Assembly (NCBI GenBank): GCA_028283605.1 | Contig: JAPWKH010000034.1 | Span: 138,464-181,166 of the forward strand | Reading direction: 5' to 3' | Source of the DNA: Arachidicoccus sp. | GTDB lineage: Bacteria; Bacteroidota; Bacteroidia; Chitinophagales; Chitinophagaceae | DNA: 42,703 nucleotides | Shown: piece after piece, positions 7,982 through 16,402 of the stretch | Layout of the letters: every line of letters begins with the position of its first letter | How positions within the stretch are numbered: position 1 is the first letter of the stretch | Position numbers and translations under genes: made by a program | The notes under the pieces: model-generated | Seen by the model: only the letters and a program-made list of their open reading frames with translations | Told to the model about the DNA's origin: nothing | The model's database searches: none

Positions 7982-10900
7982 ATGCCCCAGTTTTCGCATC
8001 TACATGTTCATTCGCAATATTCATTATTGGACGGCGCCGCATCTATCGACAGTCTTTATAAAAAAGCAGAGAAAGATGGAATGAATGCCGTTGCATTGAC
8101 CGATCACGGCAATATGTTCGGTGCATTTGAATTTGTAGCGCAGGCATGGAAAAATACAAAAGTTGTAGGGAAAGATGCTAATGGAAAAGATATTCTTGAA
8201 CCGAAAATAAAACCTGTTGTTGGCTGCGAATTATATGTAGTAGAAGACCGGTTTCAAAAATCTTTTTCTAAAGAGAAAAAAGACAATCGTTTTCATCAGA
8301 TTCTTTTAGCGAAAAATGAATTGGGATATAAAAATCTTGTAAAACTTACTTCTCTTGGTTTTATAGAAGGCATGTACAGCAAGTATCCGCGCGTAGATAA
8401 AAATCTTATTGTACAATATCATGAAGGATTGATTGCTACTACTTGCTGCATCGGCGCTTCCGTGCCGCAGGCAATTTTGAACAAAGGTGAAGATGATGCC
8501 GAAAAGGAATTTAAATGGTGGCTCGATGTTTTCGGTGAAGATTATTATGTAGAATTACAACGGCATAATATGACGGAACAGAATAAGGTAAATGAAGTGT
8601 TGCTGAAATTTGCCAAAAAATATAATGTGCCTGTAATCTGTACAAACGACAGCCATTATACCGATAAAGATGATGCAAATGCACACGATATTTTGCTGTG
8701 TATTAATACGGGCGAAAAGCAGGCTACACCCGGCTTTGATGATTTTGTAAATGATGATGCTCAGGTAAAAAACCGCCGGTTTAAATTTCCGAATAATGAA
8801 TTTTATTTCAAGACGACAAGCGAAATGGAAAATCTTTTTAAAGACATTCCGCAGTCGTTGGAAAATACACAACACATTGTAGATAAGATTGAAGTATTAA
8901 ATCTTAAGAAAGATATTTTATTACCTGCATTTCCCATTCCTGCAGAGTTTAAAACAACGAGTGACGATAATATTAATCAATGGAATTTTTTGCATCATCT
9001 CACGTATGAAGGCGCGCGGCAAAGATATATTGATCTCACTCCGGAAATAAAAGAACGCATCGATTTTGAATTATTCACTATTAAAACAATGGGCTTTGCC
9101 GGATATTTTTTAATAGTAAGTGATTTTATTAAAGCCGGCCGCGATATGGGCGTTTTTATTGGCCCCGGTCGCGGTTCTGCCGCAGGCAGTGTTGTGGCAT
9201 TTTGTATTGGCATTACGAATATAGACCCGATAAAATATAATTTGCTTTTTGAAAGATTTTTAAATCCCGATCGTAAATCCATGCCGGATATCGATACGGA
9301 TTTTGATGATGAAGGAAGGCAAAAAGTAATTGATTATGTAGTGCAAAAATATTCCAAGCAGCAAGTTGCACAGATCATTACTTATGGTACAATGGCAGCA
9401 AAAATGTCCATCAAAGATGTAGCGCGTGTAATGGATTTGCCATTGGCAGAAGCGAATGCTTTGGCAAAATTAGTTCCCGATAAACCCGGTACAAATCTCG
9501 GTCGTGTATTGAAAGCGCCGTTCACAAATAAGGAAGCGAAAGAGGGCGAAAAATCTTTGGAAGATAAAGAAGGTTATGTCGCAGATGATATTGAAAATAT
9601 CAAAAAACTACGGGAGATATATAATGGAAATGATATGCGTGCGGCCGTTTTGCATGAAGCTGAAAGATTGGAAGGCAGTGTTCGTAACACGGGCATTCAT
9701 GCTGCAGGCATTATCATTGCACCGAAAGATTTAACCGAATTGATTCCTGTCGCTACGGCTAAAGATTCTGATTTGTGGGTAACGCAAATTGAAGGAAGCA
9801 GTATCGAAGAAGCCGGCGTTATCAAGATGGATTTTTTAGGTTTAAAAAATTTATCCGTTATTAAAACGGCGTTGCATCTCATTAAACAAAATCATGGAAA
9901 AGATATTAATATCGATGAAATTCCTTTGGATGATGAAAATACATTTAAGCTGTATCAGCGCGGCGAAACAAATGCAACGTTCCAGTTCGAAAGTGCTGGT
10001 ATGCAAAAGCATCTGCGCGATTTAAAGCCCGATGTATTTGCCGATTTGATTGCGATGAATGCCCTGTATCGTCCCGGCCCGTTGGCATACATTCCTAACT
10101 TTATCAAACGAAAACACGGTACCGAAAAAATAGAATATGATCTTCCGGAAATGGAAGAATATCTTGCAGATACTTACGGCATCACGGTTTATCAGGAGCA
10201 GGTCATGTTGCTGTCGCAAAAGCTCGCAGGATTTTCCAAAGGCGATGCGGATGTGCTTCGTAAAGCCATGGGTAAAAAAGACAGGAAGACATTGGATAAA
10301 ATGAAGAGTAAGTTTATCGACGGCGCAATGGCAAAAGGATTGCCACAAGATAAGCTTGAAAAAATCTGGACAGACTGGGAAGCCTTTGCACAGTATGCTT
10401 TCAATAAATCGCATTCAACCTGTTATGCATTTGTTGCTTATCAAACTGCTTATTTAAAAGCGCATTATCCAAGCGAATATATGTCTGCAGTACTGAATCA
10501 TGCGGGAGCGATTGAAAAGATTACGTTCTTCATGGAAGAGTGCAAGCGCATGGGCATTAAAGTGCTCGGTTGTGACATTAATGAATCACAAAAAGGCTTT
10601 GCTCCGAATAAAAACGGCGAAATACGATTCGGTTTCGGCGGGCTGAAAGGCGTAGGCGATGCAGCCATAGAAAGCATTTTGGAAGAACGGGAAAAGAACG
10701 GCGCATTCAAAGATATTTTTGATTTCATCAAGCGTGTAAACCAAAGAACAGTCAATAAAAAATCAATTGAAAGCCTAATATATTCCGGCGCTTTTGATTG
10801 TTTTGAAAATATGCACCGCGCACAATTTTTTGCTGTGCAACCCGGAGAATCCGTGAATAATCTTGAACGGATTATTAAGTTTGGGAATATCTATCAAAGC

Positions 10901-11656
10901 GGCGCTCAAAGTTTGTCTAATAGCTTATTCGGAGATACAGAAATGCCGGCAGTTGCAACGCCCAAAATTCTTGCATCGCAATCATGGTCGTTGGTCGAAA
11001 AACTGGAGTTTGAAAAAGAAGTTACCGGCATTTATATCAGCGGGCATCCTTTGGATAATTTTAAATTTGAACTGGAACATTACGGGTTTATTTCCGTCAA
11101 TCAATTTAATGAATTAAAAGAAAACCCTTCAGAAATCAAAAGCGGTACAACTTTTCGTTTAGCGGGATTAATAACCGATGCGCAACATCGTTTGACTAAA
11201 ACGGGAAAAGAATTCGGTTCACTCACCATAGAAGATTTTTCGGGAAAAACGGAGATTATGCTTTGGCGCGATGATTATATAAAGTACAAAACTTATCTCG
11301 AAAAAGGATTGACAGTTTCCATAAACGGCTACTTCAAACAACGGTATAACCAAGATACTTTTGATTTTAATGTAAGCAACATAATGCTTTTGGAAAGTGT
11401 AAAAACCGCATACACAAAGTCTTTGGAAATGGAATTTCCATTGGAGGCTGTTACCGATGACTTTGTAAATTTTCTTGAAGATAATTGCAAAAAAAATATT
11501 GGTAATACAGCGCTGAAATTTCGCATTGTAGACATGGCCGAAGATATGTCGGTAGGATTATACACTTTGGAAAAAGGAATTTCAATGAATGACGAATTGA
11601 TTTCTTTTATTGATAAAATTCCTGAAATAAACGTACAGGTTGGATTAGCTGTCTGA
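7982..11656 (+). CDS. dnaE: DNA polymerase III subunit alpha
   Basis: The replicative polymerase catalytic subunit, 1224 residues. The N-terminal PHP domain starts at once with FSHLHVHSQYSLLDGAAS. The palm motif GPGRGSAAGS lies at about residue 395, and the metal-binding aspartates PDIDTDF at about 435-442. The tandem helix-hairpin-helix region follows (FGFGGLKGVGDAAIE, about 880), then a C-terminal OB fold at about 1050-1130. ATG 7982 is chosen because the family N-terminus begins just after it; an in-frame start 57 bases upstream adds a hydrophobic run not seen in DnaE. The length is slightly longer than E. coli DnaE (1160). It has its own promoter region and is followed after 63 bases by mqnC. 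Confidence 0.97.
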   Translation: MPQFSHLHVHSQYSLLDGAASIDSLYKKAEKDGMNAVALTDHGNMFGAFEFVAQAWKNTKVVGKDANGKDILEPKIKPVVGCELYVVEDRFQKSFSKEKKDNRFHQILLAKNELGYKNLVKLTSLGFIEGMYSKYPRVDKNLIVQYHEGLIATTCCIGASVPQAILNKGEDDAEKEFKWWLDVFGEDYYVELQRHNMTEQNKVNEVLLKFAKKYNVPVICTNDSHYTDKDDANAHDILLCINTGEKQATPGFDDFVNDDAQVKNRRFKFPNNEFYFKTTSEMENLFKDIPQSLENTQHIVDKIEVLNLKKDILLPAFPIPAEFKTTSDDNINQWNFLHHLTYEGARQRYIDLTPEIKERIDFELFTIKTMGFAGYFLIVSDFIKAGRDMGVFIGPGRGSAAGSVVAFCIGITNIDPIKYNLLFERFLNPDRKSMPDIDTDFDDEGRQKVIDYVVQKYSKQQVAQIITYGTMAAKMSIKDVARVMDLPLAEANALAKLVPDKPGTNLGRVLKAPFTNKEAKEGEKSLEDKEGYVADDIENIKKLREIYNGNDMRAAVLHEAERLEGSVRNTGIHAAGIIIAPKDLTELIPVATAKDSDLWVTQIEGSSIEEAGVIKMDFLGLKNLSVIKTALHLIKQNHGKDINIDEIPLDDENTFKLYQRGETNATFQFESAGMQKHLRDLKPDVFADLIAMNALYRPGPLAYIPNFIKRKHGTEKIEYDLPEMEEYLADTYGITVYQEQVMLLSQKLAGFSKGDADVLRKAMGKKDRKTLDKMKSKFIDGAMAKGLPQDKLEKIWTDWEAFAQYAFNKSHSTCYAFVAYQTAYLKAHYPSEYMSAVLNHAGAIEKITFFMEECKRMGIKVLGCDINESQKGFAPNKNGEIRFGFGGLKGVGDAAIESILEEREKNGAFKDIFDFIKRVNQRTVNKKSIESLIYSGAFDCFENMHRAQFFAVQPGESVNNLERIIKFGNIYQSGAQSLSNSLFGDTEMPAVATPKILASQSWSLVEKLEFEKEVTGIYISGHPLDNFKFELEHYGFISVNQFNELKENPSEIKSGTTFRLAGLITDAQHRLTKTGKEFGSLTIEDFSGKTEIMLWRDDYIKYKTYLEKGLTVSINGYFKQRYNQDTFDFNVSNIMLLESVKTAYTKSLEMEFPLEAVTDDFVNFLEDNCKKNIGNTALKFRIVDMAEDMSVGLYTLEKGISMNDELISFIDKIPEINVQVGLAV

Positions 11657-11694
11657 CCTGAAAACATTGAAAATTTATTTTGAAATTCTATTCG

Positions 11695-11702
11695 TAAATT
11701 TG
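11695..11702 (+). promoter_or_regulatory. Exact -7 box TAAATTTG upstream of mqnC
   Basis: TAAATTTG matches TAnnTTTG exactly and ends 17 bases before ATG 11720, predicting a leader of about 13 bases. No -33 TTTG is found at the usual distance (the nearest TTTG leaves a gap of 12). Confidence 0.45.
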
Positions 11703-11719
11703 CACTCTAAACAATTGTG

Positions 11720-12844
11720 ATGGACTTAGCGGAGTTATATAAAAAGGCTTTAGACTTTCAATTTCTTTCGGTAGAGGAGGGTGTATTTTTATACCACAAT
11801 GCTGCGTTGGCAGATTTAATGTTTGTAGCCGATGAATTAAGAAAGAAGCAAGTGCCGCATGGAAAAGTTACCTGGCAGATAGATCGAAATGTAAATACGA
11901 CAAATGTGTGCGTAGCCAATTGTAAGTTCTGCAACTTCTTTCGCATTCCCGGTCATCCTGATGCGTACATTACCGATATGGAAACGTATCGGAAAAAGAT
12001 TTCGGAAACGCTGAAATACGGCGGCGATCAACTTTTACTGCAAGGCGGGCATCATCCTGATTTGGGTTTGCAATTTTATACAGATACTTTTCGTGCAATA
12101 AAAAATGAATTTCCTGATATTAAGTTGCATGCACTCGGTCCGCCCGAAGTAGCGCATATTTGCAAACTGGAAAATATGAGCCATCGCGATGTATTGATTG
12201 CGTTGAAAGAAGCCGGCTTAAGTTCTTTGCCGGGAGCAGGAGCGGAGATATTGGTGGACAGAGTTCGCCGGTTAATCAGCAAAGGAAAATGCGGATCGGA
12301 TGAGTGGCTCAATATTATGCGTGAAGCACATCAGTTGAATATAACTACAAGTGCAACAATGATGTTCGGGCATGTGGAAACGATAGAAGAGCGTTTTATT
12401 CATTTGGCAAAAATTCGTGAGGTACAGGCTGCAAAGCCGGAAAATGCAAAAGGTTTTCTTGCATTTATTGCATGGACTTTTCAGGATGTGGATACCTTGC
12501 TTACGCGTATTCGCGGCGTACATAATTTGACTACGGCGGATGAATATATTCGTATGGTTGCCTTAAGCAGAATTATGTTGCCGAATATTAAAAATATACA
12601 GGCAAGCTGGCTGACGGTTGGTAAACAAACGGCACAGATTTGCTTGCACGCTGGTGCGAATGATTTCGGAAGTATTATGATTGAAGAAAATGTGGTAAGC
12701 GCTGCAGGTGCGCCACATAGATTTACATACAGAACAATGCAGGCTGCCATTCGTGAAGCCGGTTTTGAGCCGCAATTGCGCAATCAGCAATATGAATGGC
12801 GTGAAATTCCGGAAGTGATTCAGGAGCAGGTGATTGATTATTAA
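11720..12844 (+). CDS. mqnC: Cyclic dehypoxanthinyl futalosine synthase (radical SAM)
   Basis: A 374-residue radical SAM enzyme of the futalosine route to menaquinone. It cyclises dehypoxanthine futalosine. The 4Fe-4S motif CVANCKFC gives Cys64, Cys68 and Cys71. The glycine-rich GGHHPDLG, the GAGAEIL stretch and MMFGHVET follow. The block ASWLTVGKQTAQ...GANDFGS with MIEENVVSAAG distinguishes MqnC from its paralogue MqnE, which has a different ending. ATG 11720 is preferred over the adjacent GTG at 11717. Its presence says this organism makes menaquinone by the futalosine pathway rather than the Men pathway; the UbiD-like gene at 33696 may act later in the same route. Confidence 0.92.
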   Translation: MDLAELYKKALDFQFLSVEEGVFLYHNAALADLMFVADELRKKQVPHGKVTWQIDRNVNTTNVCVANCKFCNFFRIPGHPDAYITDMETYRKKISETLKYGGDQLLLQGGHHPDLGLQFYTDTFRAIKNEFPDIKLHALGPPEVAHICKLENMSHRDVLIALKEAGLSSLPGAGAEILVDRVRRLISKGKCGSDEWLNIMREAHQLNITTSATMMFGHVETIEERFIHLAKIREVQAAKPENAKGFLAFIAWTFQDVDTLLTRIRGVHNLTTADEYIRMVALSRIMLPNIKNIQASWLTVGKQTAQICLHAGANDFGSIMIEENVVSAAGAPHRFTYRTMQAAIREAGFEPQLRNQQYEWREIPEVIQEQVIDY

Positions 12845-12851
12845 TTTTGAA

Positions 12852-12903
12852 TGACAAATTATAAATTATGAATGAAAATTTGTCAATTGATAATTTATAA
12901 TTT
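12852..12903. repeat. Overlapping, mutually exclusive inverted repeats
   Basis: A perfect 14-bp inverted repeat joins AAATTATAAATTAT (12856-12869) and ATAATTTATAATTT (12890-12903). Overlapping it, TGACAAATT (12852-12860) is the exact reverse complement of AATTTGTCA (12877-12885). The two pairings compete for the same left arm. The cluster lies between the mqnC stop and the tmRNA, followed by an A-run, so it could act as the mqnC terminator, or it may be a copy of an AT-rich intergenic repeat. Confidence 0.6.
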
Positions 12904-12943
12904 CAAAAAAAAGTTCTTTGATAATAAACATTATCCAAAACTT

Positions 12944-13318
12944 GGGGCTGTATTGGTTTTGACAGCATAAGTGGCGGTAGGTGTAAGCATGCAGCGCGTT
13001 GTGTAATTAGCGCTTTAATCTGAATACTCAAAATTCAAATGGCAACACTCAGTTTGCTATGGCTGCCTAATTAGTTAATTAGACATCCGTTTGGGCCGCG
13101 TTGAGCAGGTTGGTCTGCCGCCAAGCTCCGCCGCCGACTCAAAACAAAGTGCAGATTGCTGCAATCACAGGCTGTGCCGGTTGCAAAAGAAAAATTCAGC
13201 TACGCGATAGATTGGTTGGTTTATTTCCTGTCTTTCGCCGACAATTAATAATAAACTAAGCATGTAGAAAGCTTATGGCGACTATGTTTGGACGCGGGTT
13301 CGACTCCCGCCAGCTCCA
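12944..13318 (+). ncRNA. ssrA: Transfer-messenger RNA (tmRNA)
   Basis: Rescues stalled ribosomes by acting as tRNA-Ala and then as a short mRNA. The 5' acceptor strand GGGGCUG (12944-12950) pairs with CAGCTCC (13311-13317), with one G-U. The T arm is GCGGG-TTCGACT-CCCGC at 13294-13310. The 5' end carries the usual TATTGGTTTTGACAG segment. The tag reading frame is best placed at 13041-13070 (GGC AAC ACT CAG TTT GCT ATG GCT GCC TAA), encoding GNTQFAMAA, which resembles other Bacteroidota tags that start with Gly and end in AxAA. The CCA end is not encoded. The gene ends only six bases before the stop codon of the convergent SDR gene, and no intrinsic terminator is visible between them. Confidence 0.95.
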
Positions 13319-13324
13319 CAAAAA

Positions 13325-14155
13325 TTATTTCGATTCATCCAAAAATAAATCAGTATATAAATTTTTACCGGGATTTACGGCGTATTTGCTTAAATCGGTT
13401 ATGCTTTCTCTTGCCAGCACTTCTTCGTCTATAAAACTTTGACCGGTATATATATTTTTTTCTTTTGAAAGAATGTAATATGCGGCTTCTGCAAGAATAT
13501 CCGGTATGCGGCTCATTTGTGCAAGAGCCTCACCACCTAAGAGATTTCTTACTGCTGCTGTATCAATCGTAGTGCGCGGCCATAAAGTATTTGATGATAT
13601 CCCGTAGCTTTTAAATTCAGTAGCCCAGCCAATGGTCATAAAAGTCATGTTGTATTTTGCCAATGTATATGCAACATGCTGTGCAAACCATTTTTGGTTT
13701 AAATTAATTGGTGGTGAAAGCGTGAGTATATGCGGATTTGCAGATTTTTTTAAATAAGGAATGCAAGCCTGTGTAACAAAAAAAGTGCCTCGTACATTAA
13801 TATCAAACATTAAATCAAAACTCTTAACCGTTGTGGCTTCGGTATTGGTAAGCTCAATGGCAGAAGCATTGTTGATAACAATATCGATACCGCCAAATTT
13901 TTGTGCGCCTTGCTCAACGGCCTTCTTTATTTGTTCTTCAAATCTAATATCGCATTGTATGGGCAAACATTTTGCGCCGGCTTGTTCAATTTCTTCCGCA
14001 ACGGAATAAATGGTTCCGCCCAGTTTAGGATTTTCTTCTACGGATTTTGCTGCTAAAATAATATTCGCACCATCTTTTACAAGACGAAGAATAATTGCTT
14101 TGCCAATGCCTCTGCTTCCTCCGGAAATAAAGACGGTTCTGTTGGTAAATGACAT
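13325..14155 (-). CDS. HSDL2-like short-chain dehydrogenase/reductase
   Basis: A 276-residue NAD(P)-dependent SDR. The Rossmann motif GGSRGIG is at 12-18, NNAS at 95-98, Ser147 in LSPP, and the catalytic pair Tyr163/Lys167 in YTLAK. The run PKLGGTIYSVAEEIE and the segment ACIPYLKKS...HILTLSPPINLN are close to the N-terminal part of the eukaryotic HSDL2 (hydroxysteroid dehydrogenase-like 2); the C-terminal SCP2 domain of HSDL2 is absent. ATG at 14155 is chosen because the SDR fold begins right there; longer upstream starts would overlap the ACBP gene. It is the last gene of the lipid block, 10 bases after the ACBP gene, suggesting a substrate that is a fatty acyl or sterol-like compound. Substrate not known. 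Confidence 0.87.
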   Translation of the reverse strand: MSFTNRTVFISGGSRGIGKAIILRLVKDGANIILAAKSVEENPKLGGTIYSVAEEIEQAGAKCLPIQCDIRFEEQIKKAVEQGAQKFGGIDIVINNASAIELTNTEATTVKSFDLMFDINVRGTFFVTQACIPYLKKSANPHILTLSPPINLNQKWFAQHVAYTLAKYNMTFMTIGWATEFKSYGISSNTLWPRTTIDTAAVRNLLGGEALAQMSRIPDILAEAAYYILSKEKNIYTGQSFIDEEVLARESITDLSKYAVNPGKNLYTDLFLDESK

Positions 14156-14165
14156 CCAATTCTTT

Positions 14166-14426
14166 TTAAGTATTTTGTTTAAGTTTATCCACAAGCGCAA
14201 CATATTTATCCGTCGCATCTTCGGAGGACATTCCTTTCAATTTCAGCCACGCCGTATGTTTGGCTTTTGCTACAAAATCAAACATATTGTAATTGCCTTC
14301 CTCCGGCGCATCGCCCTCTTTGGCTTGTTTGTAAAAACTATACAATTCAAGCAAGGTTTCATTGTCCGGTTTTGCGGGAAGCTGCTTACTTTCCGCAACA
14401 GCTTTCTCGAGTTTTTCATTCATCAT
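14166..14426 (-). CDS. Acyl-CoA-binding protein (ACBP)
   Basis: An 86-residue four-helix protein that binds long-chain acyl-CoA esters in the cytoplasm. The hallmarks are LYSFYKQAKEGD near residue 27, AKHTAWLKLKGMSSEDA in the third helix and a final YVALVDKL helix. Size is exactly that of free-standing ACBP (about 86-90 residues). An alternative start one codon later (Met2) is possible. It sits six bases after the DUF2147 gene and ten bases before the HSDL2-like SDR, inside the fatty-acid block. ACBP is ubiquitous in eukaryotes but patchy in bacteria; the context supports a carrier role between the acyl-CoA ligase and beta-oxidation enzymes. Confidence 0.92.
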   Translation of the reverse strand: MMNEKLEKAVAESKQLPAKPDNETLLELYSFYKQAKEGDAPEEGNYNMFDFVAKAKHTAWLKLKGMSSEDATDKYVALVDKLKQNT

Positions 14427-14432
14427 ATCAAA

Positions 14433-14870
14433 TTAATTTGTGGTGCGTGTCCACACCGTTGTTCTGCCAAATAAAGAAATTCCGATATATCCTCTTATCG
14501 AAAGTGTATTATTATTTTTCGGAGTTATTTTACAACTATATGTCTTTCCGCTTTTAGGGTCATATATTGTCCCGCCGGAAAAAATATCGCCGTCTGCAGA
14601 AAAACTTTTTAATATTAATAAACCAACGAGCTCTCTGTTTCTCAGGCTTTCATCGCTATTTTTATCATCCAGTTTCGGCTTGCCATTTACTATCGGATCT
14701 TTTATCCAAATTAATTTGCCATAATATTTTCCGTCTTTCGCTTTATAAATTTCTATCTTACCGTCTTTCTCTTCATTAAACCATGTTCCTTCTATAGAAA
14801 CTTTTTGGGCGTAAGAATGAATCATCAACATTGTAAAAGACAACAACAAAAATATCTTTAAAGATTTCAT
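14433..14870 (-). CDS. DUF2147-family secreted protein
   Basis: A 145-residue exported protein with a signal peptide at residues 1-21 (ending SYAQ). The mature part shows the DUF2147 pattern: GTWFNEEKDGKIEIYK at the start, GKYYGKLIWIKDP, then a Gly-rich IYDPKSGKTYSC and a final GYIGISLFGRTTVWTR. The fold is a small lipocalin-like beta barrel in related proteins. The biochemical role of the family is not established. Its place between the SGNH lipoprotein and ACBP genes (gaps of 25 and 6 bases) suggests periplasmic binding of a lipid or a lipid-related compound, which is inference. Confidence 0.85.
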   Translation of the reverse strand: MKSLKIFLLLSFTMLMIHSYAQKVSIEGTWFNEEKDGKIEIYKAKDGKYYGKLIWIKDPIVNGKPKLDDKNSDESLRNRELVGLLILKSFSADGDIFSGGTIYDPKSGKTYSCKITPKNNNTLSIRGYIGISLFGRTTVWTRTTN

Positions 14871-14895
14871 ACAAAAATTATTTTATTAAAAAATA

Positions 14896-16371
14896 TTAAG
14901 GAAATACAACGCCGTTATAATTACTTGCATCAATCAATGGAATGGTAGAACCGTATTGTTTATTAATTGCCATGATAAACTGATTTGAGAGTAATGCATT
15001 TCCCAATGGTGTTAAATGTATTCCGTCCAAAGAAAACGCGCCGCCGGTTACAAATGTTGCATTGATGCTTCTGCCATCATACATAATGCCAGTTTTAGCG
15101 CTTGCTAAAAACGCATTTACATCTACATACGCGAGACCGGCTGTGGAAGCTGCGTTTTTCAATATAGAATTAAATCCTGTGGTTGCAGTTTGTATATTTC
15201 CTGCTTCCGTTTTAGTCAATACATATTGGTCATCCAACGGATAAGAAATGCCATAAACATTTATGGGTGATGGCACGTTTGGAACATTGGTACCTATCAC
15301 AGAACTTGTAGTAAGAAGAATATAATCATCTGCGGTAGTTTGCCTCGCTTGTCCAAAAACTTGCCCGAAAGCTGCTGCGTTGGCGGCTCCCAACGCCGGC
15401 GTTAATGCAATAGTAAGCTGAGCGGATAAATTGGTTAAAGAAACATCTTTGATTAAAACAGGATTTGCTGCTGTGGCAGAAAGTAGATTAATCCTATCGC
15501 CGGCGCCAAATGCTGTAAGCGCTTGTTTAAGCGGTCCGTACAAATTTGTATTGAGTTGTGTAATAGTATCTGCTCCAATAGCTCCAGTTGCAAGCGGAGT
15601 ATAAGGTATTGTAGTAAAATATGGCAGCGAAGTAATATCCGGAATATTTGCTACAGCACCTTGCTTTGCGGTAGACATCATTGTTTGGATAATAATACCA
15701 ATGCTGTATTGGAATAAAGATAGCGAAGAAATAGAATCCGAAGCGCCTCCGGCTAATGCATAAGCCAAGACATCATTATTGCCAATAAACATACTGAAAA
15801 AAGTAGGCTTTTGTGCAGCGGCATCACTCAACACAGATGCTGTTGCAGGATTGGTAGCCATGCGTGTAAAAAACGGATTGTAATTACCTGCGCCATTTGC
15901 TGGATTGCCGTAACCGGGGAAAATAGTTGTGATAGCTTTAGCACCCGGAACACCCATATTATTAAACGGACCTTGAGATGCAACACTTGTAGTGAATATA
16001 CTTAAGTCACCGGTGGCTGCTGCCGGAACGGGAGTTAATTGTCCATTCACAACCCCTAAAACTAATTTTGAATTTCCTGATGTGCCGATGCCTACAGAAT
16101 TTTCCGGAACCAAAGGCTGAACAAATGTAGCGCTACCGCCCACTTTGGCAAATTGCTGTGCAAGAAGATTCGGGTAAGATACTTGTTGCCCGGCATAATA
16201 TAGCGCAGCATCTGCAAAACCCGAAGTAATAGAATTTCCAATGGCCACATATTTAGATAAATCCAAACTTGCTTTCGACGGAGCAGGAACATCTGCCGTT
16301 GGCCTGCAAGAACAGAAAGAACCGATTATGATGACTGCAAATATTCCGTGTAAAATATTATATATTTTCAT
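14896..16371 (-). CDS. SGNH/GDSL-family lipoprotein hydrolase
   Basis: A 491-residue envelope esterase. The N-terminus is a lipoprotein-type signal with Cys at 20 and 22 (GSFCSCRP), so it is probably lipid-anchored. The SGNH blocks are AIGNSIT (Ser47), a GNND motif near residue 200, and DGIHLTP with Asp449 and His452 completing the triad. The long Ala/Thr/Pro-rich centre (about 90-400) is larger than in minimal GDSL enzymes (about 200-250 residues). It is followed 31 bases upstream on the strand by the FadL/OmpP1 gene, a pairing common in Bacteroidota. The likely job is to release fatty acids from esters at the cell surface or in the periplasm; the real substrate is not known. Confidence 0.87.
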   Translation of the reverse strand: MKIYNILHGIFAVIIIGSFCSCRPTADVPAPSKASLDLSKYVAIGNSITSGFADAALYYAGQQVSYPNLLAQQFAKVGGSATFVQPLVPENSVGIGTSGNSKLVLGVVNGQLTPVPAAATGDLSIFTTSVASQGPFNNMGVPGAKAITTIFPGYGNPANGAGNYNPFFTRMATNPATASVLSDAAAQKPTFFSMFIGNNDVLAYALAGGASDSISSLSLFQYSIGIIIQTMMSTAKQGAVANIPDITSLPYFTTIPYTPLATGAIGADTITQLNTNLYGPLKQALTAFGAGDRINLLSATAANPVLIKDVSLTNLSAQLTIALTPALGAANAAAFGQVFGQARQTTADDYILLTTSSVIGTNVPNVPSPINVYGISYPLDDQYVLTKTEAGNIQTATTGFNSILKNAASTAGLAYVDVNAFLASAKTGIMYDGRSINATFVTGGAFSLDGIHLTPLGNALLSNQFIMAINKQYGSTIPLIDASNYNGVVFP

Positions 16372-16402
16372 GTTTCTATAATTTGGGATGAGTTCTTAAT
16401 CT

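Noticed and set aside
12481-12790. Minus-strand frames over the mqnC 3' part
   Set aside because: Antisense shadows; mqnC is fully conserved in this region.
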